Assembly (NCBI GenBank): GCA_050290785.1
Contig: JBNKIR010000054.1
Coordinates: 16,800 to 80,799, forward strand
Source: JAAGZL01 sp050290785
Lineage (GTDB): Bacteria; Pseudomonadota; Gammaproteobacteria; Chromatiales; Chromatiaceae
Reading direction: 5' to 3'
DNA: 64,000 nt
Every line of letters begins with the position of its first letter. The stretch's first letter is position 1. Positions 42,401-51,399 of this stretch are shown here, one piece after another. The notes under the pieces were generated by a model that saw only the letters and a list, made by a program, of their open reading frames with translations, did no database searches and was not told where the DNA came from. The position numbers and the translations under genes are program-made.

Positions 42401-44689
42401 ATGGTTCAGAACCAGAATAGGGTAGGAGTGCGTCAAAACAGGCGTCTGCGTGAAGGCGTCATGTTGCTTATGCTCGCCATTTCGGCCTATCTATTGATCT
42501 CTCTATTTACCTTCTCCCCCCTGGATCCAGGTTGGTCCTATACCGGTGAGCACAAACAGGTGTTGAATGCCGGTGGTCCGGTCGGGGCTTGGTTTGCAGA
42601 TGTATTCTTAAACCTGTTTGGTTTTTTCGCCTATATATTCCCATTCATGTTCGCCTGGGGCACATGGCTCATCCTCTATCAGGGCGATCCGGATGAACCC
42701 TTGAATCTGGCCGTTATGATCATGCGGGCCTTGGGTTTTATTCTGACGCTGACCTGCGGCAGCACACTCTCATCCATGCATGTGTCAGACTTCAACATAC
42801 CGTTTCCCACGGGGACAGGTGGCATACTGGGTGCGTTTTTGAAGGTGCAGATGATAGAGATCTTCAGTTCCACCGGAGGCAGTCTGCTTCTGGTGGCACT
42901 TTTCCTCAGTGGTGTAACCCTGTTTACCGGTGTCTCCTGGTTTACCGTGATGGATAGGATAGGTGAGTTTACCCTGAGTCTATTTGACCGAGGTTACCGT
43001 CTCTATGAGGATCTGATGGACAAGCAGAAGGCCAACGAGGTAAAGCGCCAGCGCCAGGAGGCCCTTAAGTTTGAACAGAAGAGGCAGGTAAACAGAAAGC
43101 CGCCAAAGATCGAACCGGTAATCCGGGATATAAAACCTAGCGTGAGGAGCGAGAAAGAGAAACAGGTGCCCCTGTTTGCCAAGGACCATGAAGGTGAGTT
43201 GCCTCCCTTGGCGCTTCTGGATCAGGTAAAGAAGAGCGAGGCCGGCTACACCAAAGAGGCCCTGGAGGCGATCTCCAGGCTGGTAGAGATCAAACTGCGT
43301 GATTTTGGTATCGACGTCGAGGTGGTTGCGGTTTATCCGGGTCCAGTAGTCACCCTGTTTGAACTGCAACTGGCGCCCGGGCTCAAGGTGAGCCGTATCA
43401 CAAATCTGTCCAAGGACCTGGCCCGGGCCCTGTCCACAACCAGTGTGCGCGTGGTTGAGGTGATACCGGGAAAGTCAGTCGTTGGTCTGGAGATACCGAA
43501 CGAACACAGAGAGATGGTCTATCTGAGCGAGGTACTGAAATCAGAGGCCTACGATAAGGCAAAATCTCCACTCACCATGGCATTGGGGAAGAACATTTCC
43601 GGCGAGCCCCAGGTGGCCGATCTGGGCAAGATGCCGCACGTGTTGATCGCCGGTACTACCGGAGCCGGTAAGTCGGTGGCCATAAACGCCATGATCCTGA
43701 GTATCCTCTACAAGGCCAAACCAGAGGATGTGCGCATGATCATGGTGGACCCCAAGATGCTGGAGCTGTCGGTCTATGAGGGGATACCACACCTGCTGAC
43801 ACCGGTTGTTACTGACATGAAGGAGGCAGCAAACGCCTTGCGCTGGTGCGTGATGGAGATGGAGCAACGCTTCCGCTTTATGGCCTCGATAGGTGTGCGG
43901 AATCTCGCGGGTTACAACAAGAAGATCAGGGATGCGGAAAAGGAGGGCAAACAGCTACCCAATCCCCTCTATCGCCGGGACCTGCCTGAGGGGCAGGAGC
44001 AGACCCAGGAGGAGTTTCTGCAACCACTCCCTTATATCGTTGTCATAATCGACGAATTGGCCGATATGATGATGGTGGTCGGTAAGAAGGTGGAGGAGCT
44101 GATCGCACGTCTGGCCCAGAAGGCCCGTGCAGCAGGGGTGCATCTGCTGCTGGCCACCCAGAGACCATCTGTGGATGTGATCACCGGACTGATCAAGGCG
44201 AATATCCCGAGCAGGATCGCGTTTCAGGTATCGTCCCGCATAGATTCACGTACCATCCTGGATCAGATGGGGGCGGAGCATCTGCTGGGGCATGGAGACA
44301 TGCTCTATCTGCCGCCTGGCACCTCTATTCCGCAGCGCATACACGGCGCCTTTGTGGACGATAACGAGGTGCACAGGGTGGTAAAGCACCTGAAAGAGAT
44401 GGGTGAGCCGGACTATATCGATGATATCCTGCACGGCAGTGTCGACACCGCATCTGAGATGTCTCCGGACGGCAGCAATGTGGAAGATGCAGATCCTCTC
44501 TACGATGAGGCGGTACGAATCGTCACTGAAAGCAGACGTGCGTCCATTTCAGGTGTACAAAGACGTCTCAAGATAGGTTACAACCGGGCTGCACGCATGA
44601 TAGAAGAGATGGAAAGAGTAGGTATTGTCGGTCCACCAGAATCAAACGGCAGCAGGCAGGTTTTGGCTCCACCACCACCAGAGGTATAA
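42401..44689 (+). CDS. ftsK: DNA translocase FtsK
   Basis: FtsK (about 762 aa) pumps DNA at the septum and activates XerCD resolution of chromosome dimers. Four hydrophobic helices fill the first 180 residues. A short charged linker follows. The motor has Walker A AGTTGAGKSVAINAM and Walker B IIDELADMMM. The C-terminal winged-helix gamma domain (DPLYDEAVRIV..., RRASISGVQRRLKIGYNRAARMIE motif pieces) reads KOPS. The linker is shorter than in E. coli FtsK. The start is uncertain: ATG at 42401 is used, but the frame is open from 42335 and a GTG at 42383 has a better SD. Confidence 0.95.
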   Translation: MVQNQNRVGVRQNRRLREGVMLLMLAISAYLLISLFTFSPLDPGWSYTGEHKQVLNAGGPVGAWFADVFLNLFGFFAYIFPFMFAWGTWLILYQGDPDEPLNLAVMIMRALGFILTLTCGSTLSSMHVSDFNIPFPTGTGGILGAFLKVQMIEIFSSTGGSLLLVALFLSGVTLFTGVSWFTVMDRIGEFTLSLFDRGYRLYEDLMDKQKANEVKRQRQEALKFEQKRQVNRKPPKIEPVIRDIKPSVRSEKEKQVPLFAKDHEGELPPLALLDQVKKSEAGYTKEALEAISRLVEIKLRDFGIDVEVVAVYPGPVVTLFELQLAPGLKVSRITNLSKDLARALSTTSVRVVEVIPGKSVVGLEIPNEHREMVYLSEVLKSEAYDKAKSPLTMALGKNISGEPQVADLGKMPHVLIAGTTGAGKSVAINAMILSILYKAKPEDVRMIMVDPKMLELSVYEGIPHLLTPVVTDMKEAANALRWCVMEMEQRFRFMASIGVRNLAGYNKKIRDAEKEGKQLPNPLYRRDLPEGQEQTQEEFLQPLPYIVVIIDELADMMMVVGKKVEELIARLAQKARAAGVHLLLATQRPSVDVITGLIKANIPSRIAFQVSSRIDSRTILDQMGAEHLLGHGDMLYLPPGTSIPQRIHGAFVDDNEVHRVVKHLKEMGEPDYIDDILHGSVDTASEMSPDGSNVEDADPLYDEAVRIVTESRRASISGVQRRLKIGYNRAARMIEEMERVGIVGPPESNGSRQVLAPPPPEV

Positions 44690-44690
44690 G

Positions 44691-45320
44691 ATGAAGTTAC
44701 AAAAATTAATTATCGTGATCCTGGCGCTGTCAGTGTCCCAGATGGCAACAGCTGGGGCGGGGAGGGCACGCCTGGATAAACTCCTGCGGGATACCAAATC
44801 GGTAAAGGCGAATTTCACTCAGACCGTCATCTCCAAATCCAGGGACAGCGCGGCCCATGCCCAGGGTGTGCTCTATATCAAGCGTCCAAAATACTTTCGC
44901 TGGGATTATCAGGTGCCATACAAGCAGAATATCATCGCCGATGGTACTCGGGTGTGGGTATGGGAACCTGACATTGAGCAGGTCAGCACCATGATGCAGG
45001 ATGCCGCACTCAAGGGGACCCCTGCAGTGGCCCTGATGGGTGGTGAAAAGATAGATAAGGAGTTCACGGTTAAAGAGCTGAAGCGGAAATTCAATCTGGA
45101 TTGGGTGCAACTGATCCCAAAGGATAAAGATGCCCAGTTTACCAAGATCACATTAGGCCTGGACAGTAAGGGGCTTAAGCTCATGGAGATGGAGTCGAAG
45201 AGTGGACAGGTGTCCAGATTTCACTTTACGGAGATAGTAAACAACGCCAAGTTCCCCAAGGACCATTTCAAGTTCACGCCTCCGGCCAGTTACAACAACT
45301 ATATCAATCTGCCTAAATGA
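44691..45320 (+). CDS. lolA: Outer-membrane lipoprotein carrier LolA
   Basis: LolA (209 aa) carries lipoproteins across the periplasm from LolCDE to LolB. It has a signal peptide (about 1-19, cleaved near ATAGA). The mature part shows SVKANFTQTV, the conserved Arg-containing RPKYFRWDY segment and the EIVNNAKFPKDHFKF end. The ATG at 44691 follows the ftsK stop by 1 base. Position between ftsK and rarA is conserved in gammaproteobacteria. Confidence 0.96.
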   Translation: MKLQKLIIVILALSVSQMATAGAGRARLDKLLRDTKSVKANFTQTVISKSRDSAAHAQGVLYIKRPKYFRWDYQVPYKQNIIADGTRVWVWEPDIEQVSTMMQDAALKGTPAVALMGGEKIDKEFTVKELKRKFNLDWVQLIPKDKDAQFTKITLGLDSKGLKLMEMESKSGQVSRFHFTEIVNNAKFPKDHFKFTPPASYNNYINLPK

Positions 45321-45332
45321 TACTGAGTTCGA

Positions 45333-46688
45333 ATGACCACCAGCGATCTCTTCTCTCAATCAGATAATGAGGGTCTGAGACCGCTGGCGGACCGCATGCG
45401 CCCGCGCACCGTCGGGGAGTTCCAGGGCCAGGTGCACATAATGGGCGACGACAAGCCGTTGCGTGCCGCTATCGAGTCTGACCGTCTGCATTCAATGATC
45501 TTCTGGGGGCCACCCGGTACAGGCAAGACCACCCTGGCCCGTCTTATAGCCCATCACTCCGGAGCCCAGTTTCTCAGCCTGTCTGCGGTCCTGGCCGGGG
45601 TCAAGGACATCCGTGCGGCCGTGGAGCAGGCCAGACAGGCGCGCCAGGTGGAGGATCGCCCCACCATCCTGTTCATCGATGAGGTGCATCGCTTTAACAA
45701 GTCCCAACAGGACGCCTTTCTGCCCCACGTGGAGGATGGGACCGTGGTGTTCATAGGCGCCACTACGGAAAATCCTTCCTTCGAGCTGAATAACGCCCTG
45801 CTATCCAGGGCCCGTATCTATGTCCTCAAGAGCCTGGGTGTGGAGGAGTTGGAGCAGATCCTTCTGGCTGCGATGCATGATCAGGAACATGGACTGGGTG
45901 AGAGGGGGCTGGATATAGATACCTGCTCAATCCGTCTGATCGCTGAGGCCGCGGACGGTGATGCCAGACGGGCGCTGAACCTGCTGGAGATATCTGCCGA
46001 CCTAAGCACTGGAGAGCATATTTCTGAAGATACGGTAAGGGAGGTGGTCTCGGGCAGTGTCAGACGCTTTGACAAGGGCGGAGACGCCTTCTATGAGCAG
46101 ATCTCGGCCCTGCACAAGAGTGTACGCGGCTCCAATCCGGATGCCGCGCTTTACTGGCTCTGCCGCATGCTGGATGGTGGCTGTGACCCACTGTATATCG
46201 CACGCAGAGTGGTGCGTATGGCGTCAGAGGATATCGGCAACGCCGACCCCAGGGCCCTGGCCATCGCATTGGATGCCTGGGAGACCCAGGAGCGACTGGG
46301 ATCACCGGAGGGGGAACTGGCCGTAGCCCAGGCGGTGGTCTATATGGCCTGCGCCGCCAAGAGCAACGCGGTCTATGTGGCCTTCAATGCCGCCATGTCC
46401 GACGCCAGAGAGCACGGATCACTGGAAGTTCCGGTACACCTGCGCAATGCCCCAACCAAGATGATGAAGGAGTTGGGATACGGCAGGGAGTACCGCTATG
46501 CCCATGATGAACCTGGGGCCTATGCCGCGGGTGAGACCTATTTTCCGGAAGGGATGGGCGAACCAAACTATTACCGGCCGGTGGAGCGCGGTCTTGAGAT
46601 CAAGATAAGGGAGAAGATGGAACGTCTGCGTGCCAGTGATCTGGCAGCCAGGGCAGGTGAGGATGCATCCCGGGACAGATCGGGTTAG
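45333..46688 (+). CDS. rarA: Replication-associated recombination protein A RarA (MgsA)
   Basis: RarA (451 aa) is a clamp-loader-like AAA+ ATPase that acts at stalled replication forks with SSB. It has Walker A GPPGTGKTTLA and Walker B FIDEVHRF, an ATTENPSF sensor, and the C-terminal tetramer domain (KSVRGSNPDAALYWL, RKEYRYAH-like GREYRYAHD). It overlaps no neighbour and lies 12 bases after lolA, forming the standard lolA-rarA pair. Confidence 0.97.
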   Translation: MTTSDLFSQSDNEGLRPLADRMRPRTVGEFQGQVHIMGDDKPLRAAIESDRLHSMIFWGPPGTGKTTLARLIAHHSGAQFLSLSAVLAGVKDIRAAVEQARQARQVEDRPTILFIDEVHRFNKSQQDAFLPHVEDGTVVFIGATTENPSFELNNALLSRARIYVLKSLGVEELEQILLAAMHDQEHGLGERGLDIDTCSIRLIAEAADGDARRALNLLEISADLSTGEHISEDTVREVVSGSVRRFDKGGDAFYEQISALHKSVRGSNPDAALYWLCRMLDGGCDPLYIARRVVRMASEDIGNADPRALAIALDAWETQERLGSPEGELAVAQAVVYMACAAKSNAVYVAFNAAMSDAREHGSLEVPVHLRNAPTKMMKELGYGREYRYAHDEPGAYAAGETYFPEGMGEPNYYRPVERGLEIKIREKMERLRASDLAARAGEDASRDRSG

Positions 46689-46752
46689 CCCTCTCGTCCT
46701 TAATCCGCTCAGGGTGTAGAATGCCTATTTTTTAACTGGGGGGCCTGGACAG

Positions 46753-47127
46753 GTGCTACATACCATTGCCATAGCCGCAGGCGGTGCCGTCGGGGCCCTA
46801 TTGCGATTCTGGACATCCAACGGGGTATACGCATTGCTGGGAAGGGGTTTCCCCTATGGTACCCTGTCGGTGAATGTCATCGGCTCCCTGGCCATGGGCT
46901 TCCTCTATGTGATGTTCCTGGAACGTATGGCAGTTGGTCCTGAGGTGAGGGCGGCCCTCCTGGTAGGGTTGTTAGGTGCCTTTACCACATTCTCCACCTT
47001 CTCTATCGAGACCCTGAATCTGATTGAGCAGGCGGAATTTACCAAGGCATTGCTGAATATGGTCATAAGCGTGGTGGGATGTGTGATAGCGGCCTGGATA
47101 GGACTAAAGATCGGGAGGCAGATATGA
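46753..47127 (+). CDS. crcB: Fluoride efflux channel CrcB (Fluc)
   Basis: CrcB (124 aa) is a small four-helix membrane protein that dimerises into a fluoride channel. The sequence has GGAVGALLRFWTS at the N-terminus, GTLSVNVIGSLAMGF with the pore Asn, and GAFTTFSTFS with the Phe-box/Thr residues. It starts with GTG. No fluoride riboswitch was recognised in the 64-base gap before it. It overlaps the DUF190 gene by 4 bases, a recurrent pairing. Confidence 0.96.
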   Translation: MLHTIAIAAGGAVGALLRFWTSNGVYALLGRGFPYGTLSVNVIGSLAMGFLYVMFLERMAVGPEVRAALLVGLLGAFTTFSTFSIETLNLIEQAEFTKALLNMVISVVGCVIAAWIGLKIGRQI

Positions 47128-47435
47128 ATACTCTGGATGTCACCATGGTGCGTATCTATCTGAATGAAGGCCAGGGGCAGATGGAAAAACTGATGCAGTT
47201 GTTGCATGACGAGGAGAAGGTGCGCGGTGTTACCGCCTTTCGTGGGGTATCCGGTTATGGGCAGTCCGGCAAGATGCACTCATCAACACTCCTGGATATG
47301 TCACTGGATCTGCCCCTGATCATGGAGTTCTTTGACGAACCGGAAAAGGTAGCTCGGGTGCTGGAGCATCTGAACAAGATAGTAAAACCGGGCCACATAG
47401 TCAGCTGGCCCGCAAAATTCAATGCTGGTGAATAG
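47124..47435 (+). CDS. DUF190 domain protein coupled to crcB
   Basis: This 103-residue ferredoxin-like-fold protein matches DUF190: VRIYLNEGQ at the start, then VRGVTAFRGVSGYG and the MKL-like end (SWPAKF). It resembles PII-like trimers. The family is often encoded with, or fused to, CrcB, suggesting a role in fluoride response that is not proved. The start ATG overlaps the crcB stop (ATGA). It precedes serS by 3 bases. Confidence 0.88.
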   Translation: MNTLDVTMVRIYLNEGQGQMEKLMQLLHDEEKVRGVTAFRGVSGYGQSGKMHSSTLLDMSLDLPLIMEFFDEPEKVARVLEHLNKIVKPGHIVSWPAKFNAGE

Positions 47436-47438
47436 ATA

Positions 47439-48713
47439 ATGTTAGACCCTAGGTTACTAAGAAACGAACTGGATGCCACAGCGCAGCAACTGGCGCGGCG
47501 CGGACTGAAGCTGGATACGGGGCAGATCGCTGCCCTGGAGATCAGGCGTAAAGAGCTGCAGGTTGCCGCAGAGACACTACAGAATGAGCGCAACAGCCGC
47601 TCCAAACAGATCGGCAAGGCCAAGGCGGCCGGTGAGGACATCCAGCCGTTGCTGGGTGAGGTGGCCGACCTGGGGGATAAGCTGAAACAGGCCCAGGATG
47701 ACCTGGGAGCGGTCCAGGCCGAACTGCAGTCGATCATACTGGGTATACCGAACATCCCCGCAGCGGATGTGCCGGATGGAGCGGACGAAGAGGATAACAG
47801 GGAAGAACGGCGTTGGGGCACTCCACGGGACTTCAGCTTCGAGCCCAAGGACCATGTGGATCTCGGCGTGGCCCAGGGCGGCATGGATTTCGAGGCGGCG
47901 GCCAAGGTCACCGGTTCCAGGTTTGTCACCCTGCAGGGTCCCATGGCCCGTCTGCAGCGGGCCCTGACCCAGTTCATGCTGGACACCCACACCGATGAAC
48001 ACGGCTACACCGAGGCCTATGTGCCCTACATGGTCAACGCAGACAGCCTGCAGGGTACCGGTCAGTTGCCTAAGTTTGCAGAGGACCTGTTCAAGCTTTC
48101 TGGAGAGATGGAGTATTACCTGATTCCCACCGCCGAGGTACCGGTAACCAATCTGGTGCGCGATGAGATCATCGAAGACGCAGATATGCCCAGACGCTGG
48201 GTGGCACATACCCCATGCTTTCGCAGTGAGGCCGGTTCCTACGGCAAGGACACCCGCGGCATGATCCGTCAGCATCAGTTCGAGAAGGTGGAGATGGTGC
48301 AGGTGGTGCGCCCCTCTGAATCCGCGCAGGCCCTGGAGCAGCTTACCGGGCATGCCGAGACCATCCTGCAAAGACTGGGGCTGCCCTATCGGGTGGTAAC
48401 GCTCTGCACCGGAGATCTGGGCTTTTCATCCACCAAGACCTACGATCTGGAGGTGTGGCTGCCGGGACAGAATGCCTATCGGGAGATCTCATCCTGTAGC
48501 AACTTCGGAGATTTCCAGGCCAGGCGTATGCAGGCCCGCTGGCGTAACCCGGAGACCGGAAAACCGGAGCTGGTGCATACCATCAACGGATCAGGTCTGG
48601 CGGTGGGACGCACTCTGGTTGCGGTAGTGGAGAACTATCAGCAGGAGGACGGCAGCATCCAGGTGCCCGAGGTCCTACGTCCATATATGGGTGGGCTGGA
48701 GGTTATCAAGTAG
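47439..48713 (+). CDS. serS: Serine--tRNA ligase SerS
   Basis: SerS (424 aa) charges tRNA-Ser. An N-terminal coiled-coil arm (about 30-105) grips the long variable arm of tRNA-Ser. The class II motifs are visible: motif 2 TPCFRSEAGSYGKDTRGMIRQHQF split over about 265-288 and motif 3 NGSGLAVGRTLVAVVENYQ. Length is normal. It ends the lolA-rarA-crcB-DUF190-serS run. A tRNA-Ser(UGA) gene lies 1.3 kb downstream. Confidence 0.98.
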   Translation: MLDPRLLRNELDATAQQLARRGLKLDTGQIAALEIRRKELQVAAETLQNERNSRSKQIGKAKAAGEDIQPLLGEVADLGDKLKQAQDDLGAVQAELQSIILGIPNIPAADVPDGADEEDNREERRWGTPRDFSFEPKDHVDLGVAQGGMDFEAAAKVTGSRFVTLQGPMARLQRALTQFMLDTHTDEHGYTEAYVPYMVNADSLQGTGQLPKFAEDLFKLSGEMEYYLIPTAEVPVTNLVRDEIIEDADMPRRWVAHTPCFRSEAGSYGKDTRGMIRQHQFEKVEMVQVVRPSESAQALEQLTGHAETILQRLGLPYRVVTLCTGDLGFSSTKTYDLEVWLPGQNAYREISSCSNFGDFQARRMQARWRNPETGKPELVHTINGSGLAVGRTLVAVVENYQQEDGSIQVPEVLRPYMGGLEVIK

Positions 48714-48867
48714 GGGGCCAATCATTTGGACGATGAAAACAGTCCGCAAATGGATGCGAATGTTACAGTGGAAATCATCACGCTGTAGGAGCCCACTCTG
48801 CCGGGCGATTCAATATAGGGTCCAGATAGCCCGCAGGAACGGGCTCATACTTGGTGTAATATACGAT

Positions 48868-49047
48868 TTAGACCAGCATAGTAAGCAGCAGCACAAAACC
48901 GATCACGGCCAGGATAGGCAGGGCCACCGACATCCAATCCCCCTTTTCCGCCTTGGGGCTGTTGGTCAGCATATATTTGGCCCTGGGAAAGATTACCGCA
49001 ATCATCGCAATCAAAAGAAGCGCCCAGCCGATCTTCATCCAATCCAT
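48868..49047 (-). CDS. Small two-helix membrane protein (59 aa)
   Basis: A very short gene found by reading the minus strand. It encodes 59 residues: MDWMKIGWALLLIAMIAVIF (helix 1), a basic loop with PRAKYMLTNSPKAEKGDWM, and helix 2 SVALPILAVIGFVLLLTMLV. GAGGATC stands 7 bases before the ATG, and the stop is TAA. Both helices and the inside-positive loop look genuine. Similar short proteins of unknown function exist in gammaproteobacteria, as far as I recall. It lies just downstream of the Bax1-like gene on the same strand and across a terminator hairpin, so it may depend on readthrough or a separate promoter. Confidence 0.72.
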   Translation of the reverse strand: MDWMKIGWALLLIAMIAVIFPRAKYMLTNSPKAEKGDWMSVALPILAVIGFVLLLTMLV

Positions 49048-49065
49048 TATTTGATCCTCAATATG

Positions 49066-49088
49066 AAAGCCCCGACGGGCGGGGCTTT
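49066..49088. terminator. Hairpin terminator between the Bax1-like gene and the small membrane-protein gene
   Basis: AAAGCCCCG (49066-49074), ACGGG, CGGGGCTTT (49080-49088) is a 9-bp perfect stem. Short T-runs occur on both strands. It stands just upstream of the small gene's ribosome site. Confidence 0.7.
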
Positions 49089-49115
49089 CTTAGTTAACAC
49101 GGCATCCTTATAACA

Positions 49116-49775
49116 TCAGTCGTCAGACATCACGCCCAAAATATGTAACAGATGGACGAAGATGTTGAAGATGTTTATATACAGGTTGACGGTCATAAGC
49201 AGGTAATTGGTCTCGCCACCATGGATCATCTGGCTGGTGTCATACAGGATGAAACCACTCATCAGCATGATGACTACAGCAGATATGGCCAATGACAGGG
49301 CAGGCATATCCAGGAATATGTTGGCCAGTGCCGCCATCAGTACCATCAACAGACCTGCGACCAGAAAACCACCCATGAAACTGAAGTTCTTCCTGGTGGT
49401 CAGGGCATAGCCGGAAAGACCCAGAAAGATCACGCCGGTTCCACCGAAGGCGGTACCGACGATCTGCGGTCCGTTGGGGAGGCTCAGATACATGGAGAGC
49501 AGGGGGCCAAGTCCAAAGCCCATCAGGCCGGTTATGGCGAAGACTACCCCCAGTCCAGCGGGAGAATTGGCGGTGCGAGGCAGGACCAGCCAGATCAACA
49601 GGAAGGCGCCACCTATACACAGCAGATAGGTCATGGGCGGCATCTCTGCGAATGTGGAGATCGCGGCCATGATGGCGCTAAACACCAGCGTCATGGATAG
49701 CAGGGTATAGGTATTCCTGATCACTTTGTTTACCGCGGAAACGTTCTGCGCAGTATTAGCAACTGTATAGTTCAT
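49116..49775 (-). CDS. Bax inhibitor-1 / YccA family membrane protein
   Basis: This 219-residue protein has seven hydrophobic helices and the BI-1 family pattern. The N-terminus reads NKVIRNTYTLLSMTLVFSA. The last two helices contain the conserved Asp residues (YDTSQMIHGGETNYLL). Bacterial YccA modulates FtsH, and some relatives are pH-sensitive calcium leak channels. Which role applies here is unknown. Its final residues are MSDD. An SD-like GGAGATGG is upstream of the ATG. Confidence 0.92.
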   Translation of the reverse strand: MNYTVANTAQNVSAVNKVIRNTYTLLSMTLVFSAIMAAISTFAEMPPMTYLLCIGGAFLLIWLVLPRTANSPAGLGVVFAITGLMGFGLGPLLSMYLSLPNGPQIVGTAFGGTGVIFLGLSGYALTTRKNFSFMGGFLVAGLLMVLMAALANIFLDMPALSLAISAVVIMLMSGFILYDTSQMIHGGETNYLLMTVNLYINIFNIFVHLLHILGVMSDD

Positions 49776-49966
49776 GTGGTTACCATCTCCTTTTAGATGT
49801 CCGATCTTTTCTGTTTAGTTAATGGGACTACGAACAGCTCCGTTAGGTTCCCATACTACTCTCCTATATATGGGAAAAGTTCAATATTTCAATGGCTAAG
49901 AATTTCTCTCATCCAGATGGTTTAGCCTTGTTGCCGGGAGAACAATCGGGTATCCTTCGCACCCTT

Positions 49967-50057
49967 GGAGAGGTGGCTGAGCGGTTGAAAGCGGCGGTCT
50001 TGAAAACCGTTGAGGGTTTGTAGCCCTCCCAGGGTTCGAATCCCTGCCTCTCCGCCA
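49967..50057 (+). tRNA. tRNA-Ser (anticodon UGA)
   Basis: A 91-base class II tRNA. The acceptor stem GGAGAGG pairs with CCTCTCC, followed by discriminator G and encoded CCA. The anticodon loop CTTGAAA between GCGGT and ACCGT gives UGA (decodes UCA). A long variable arm GAGGGTTTGTAGCCCTC and the T arm CAGGGTTCGAATCCCTG are clear. Confidence 0.98.
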
Positions 50058-50060
50058 AAT

Positions 50061-50097
50061 AAAGCAAAAGGCCCCATTTTATGGGGCCTTTTGCTTT
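50061..50097. terminator. Long intrinsic terminator after tRNA-Ser
   Basis: AAAGCAAAAGGCCCCAT (50061-50077), TTT, and its exact complement (50081-50097) form a 17-bp stem. It starts 4 bases after the tRNA. Its inner part is repeated twice more downstream. Confidence 0.85.
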
Positions 50098-50515
50098 ATC
50101 GGGAGAAGGTAGGCTCGATTTGAACCCTTCGGTTCGACCAGCCAGCGCGTAGCGCTGGCGCAGGACGACGAAGCGTAGCGAAGTCGCCCCGTAGGGGTGA
50201 GCCGCAAGGCAGCGAATCTATCCCTGCCATGAGTGGCTAGAGGGCGGTAGACCAGCAATCTCTGCCATATGAAAAGGCCCCATTTTATGGGGCCTTTTGC
50301 TTTATCGGGAGAGGGTAGGCTCGATTTGAACCCTTCGGTTCGACCAGCCAGCGCATAGCGCTGGCGCAGGACGACTTTGCGGATCAAAGTCGCCCCGTAG
50401 GGGTGTGAGCCGCAAGGCGGCGAATCTATCCCTGCCATGAGTGGCTAGAGGGCTGTAGACCAAGCAATCGCTGCCATATGAAAAGGCCCCATTTTATGGG
50501 GCCTTTTGTTTTATC
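50066..50515. repeat. Tandem structured repeat, two units of about 206 and 209 bases plus a third terminator copy
   Basis: The unit starts with AAAAGGCCCCAT-TTT-ATGGGGCCTTTT at 50066, again at 50272, and the hairpin alone at 50481. Each full unit then carries a series of small hairpins: GAACC-CTTC-GGTTC, GCCAGCGC-GTA-GCGCTGGC (or ATA), CGAC...GTCG, and CCCCGTAGGGG. Units are nearly identical except in the CGAC...GTCG hairpin, where the second unit has a perfect CGACTTTG/CAAAGTCG stem. No protein is encoded. It looks like duplicated non-coding DNA from downstream of a tRNA. Confidence 0.85.
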
Positions 50516-50623
50516 AGGAACAGTTCCCATAACCCACATCCCCGGTTGACACCCATATTCATATAGGTTGAGAATGGCCCCAGGCTTATTACAAATAACA
50601 ATAAGTAGGGGAGAGTTATCCTA

Positions 50624-50938
50624 ATGTTGATCACCAATCTTGAGATCGTTCCAGGCAAAAGGGTGGTTGAGCACCTGGGTCTGGTTCAGGGTAGTTCAGT
50701 TCGGGCCAAGCATGTCGGTAGAGACATAATGGCCAGTCTTAAGAACATCTTTGGAGGAGAACTAAAGGGCTACACCGAGTTGCTGCAGGAATCGCGCGAA
50801 GAGGCCATGGATAGGATGCAGCAACAGGCGGAATCGGTGGGTGCAAATGCCATCCTGAATGTCAGGTTTTCCACCTCCAGTATTGCTCAGGGAGCTGCAG
50901 AGATATATGTATATGGCACAGCCGTTAGATTGGAGTAG
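50624..50938 (+). CDS. YbjQ family (UPF0145) protein
   Basis: This 104-residue protein matches YbjQ throughout: LEIVPGKRVVEHLGLVQGSSVRAKHVGRD, GYTELLQESREEA, and ANAILNVRFSTSSIAQGAAEI. The family forms pentamer-like dodecin-type rings and is annotated as heavy-metal-binding-like, but its function is not established. GGGGAGAG precedes the ATG. It is followed after 3 bases by a second, membrane-anchored YbjQ gene and then an M48 protease. Confidence 0.9.
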   Translation: MLITNLEIVPGKRVVEHLGLVQGSSVRAKHVGRDIMASLKNIFGGELKGYTELLQESREEAMDRMQQQAESVGANAILNVRFSTSSIAQGAAEIYVYGTAVRLE

Positions 50939-50941
50939 GCC

Positions 50942-51394
50942 ATGTATGATCTACTGATCTTTATTATATTGCTCTCTCTGGGTTATGGCTTTGGCAAGTG
51001 GGCTGAATCCAAACACTACAAAAGTATTCTTGAGCGGGAAGATGAGTTGAATGCGCTGCCTGCCATCGCCAGTCGTTTTCCGCCAATGAAAATGAAATAT
51101 GATCAGGAACTGGTGATGGGCAGCGTGGTTATCTCTGTGGACTATTTCAAAAGATTTCTTGCTACCCTGCGCAATATTTTTGGCGGCAGGGTCGTAGCAT
51201 ATGAGACGCTTATAGATCGGGCGCGTCGAGAGGCACTGTTGCGCATGAAAGAAGAGGCGCGGAATAGAGATGCCAAGATGGTGTTTAATATCAAGTACGA
51301 GACCGCTTCAATATCCAAAGGAGTGAAGAACACCATCGGTTCAGTGGAGGTGCTCGCCTACGGAACTGCATTAATCCCTAACAAAAACGCATAA
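50942..51394 (+). CDS. Membrane-anchored YbjQ-like protein
   Basis: This 150-residue protein has one N-terminal hydrophobic helix (about 2-17). After a charged spacer comes a second YbjQ domain (about 52-147), recognisable by LRNIFGGRVVAYETLIDRARREA and ending GSVEVLAYGTAL. It is a paralogue of the gene just before. The anchor places the domain at the membrane, in contrast to the soluble first copy. The next gene, an M48 protease, starts 5 bases later. Function unknown. Confidence 0.85.
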   Translation: MYDLLIFIILLSLGYGFGKWAESKHYKSILEREDELNALPAIASRFPPMKMKYDQELVMGSVVISVDYFKRFLATLRNIFGGRVVAYETLIDRARREALLRMKEEARNRDAKMVFNIKYETASISKGVKNTIGSVEVLAYGTALIPNKNA

Positions 51395-51399
51395 AGTAA

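Noticed and set aside
46689..46752. Possible fluoride riboswitch before crcB
   Set aside because: The gap is only 64 bases and I could not find the conserved GGNGAUG and pseudoknot segments.
50079..50438. 119-codon open frame on the minus strand across the repeats
   Set aside because: It consists of the same repeated segment translated twice, includes the terminator hairpins and lacks a ribosome site; it is repeat DNA, not a gene.
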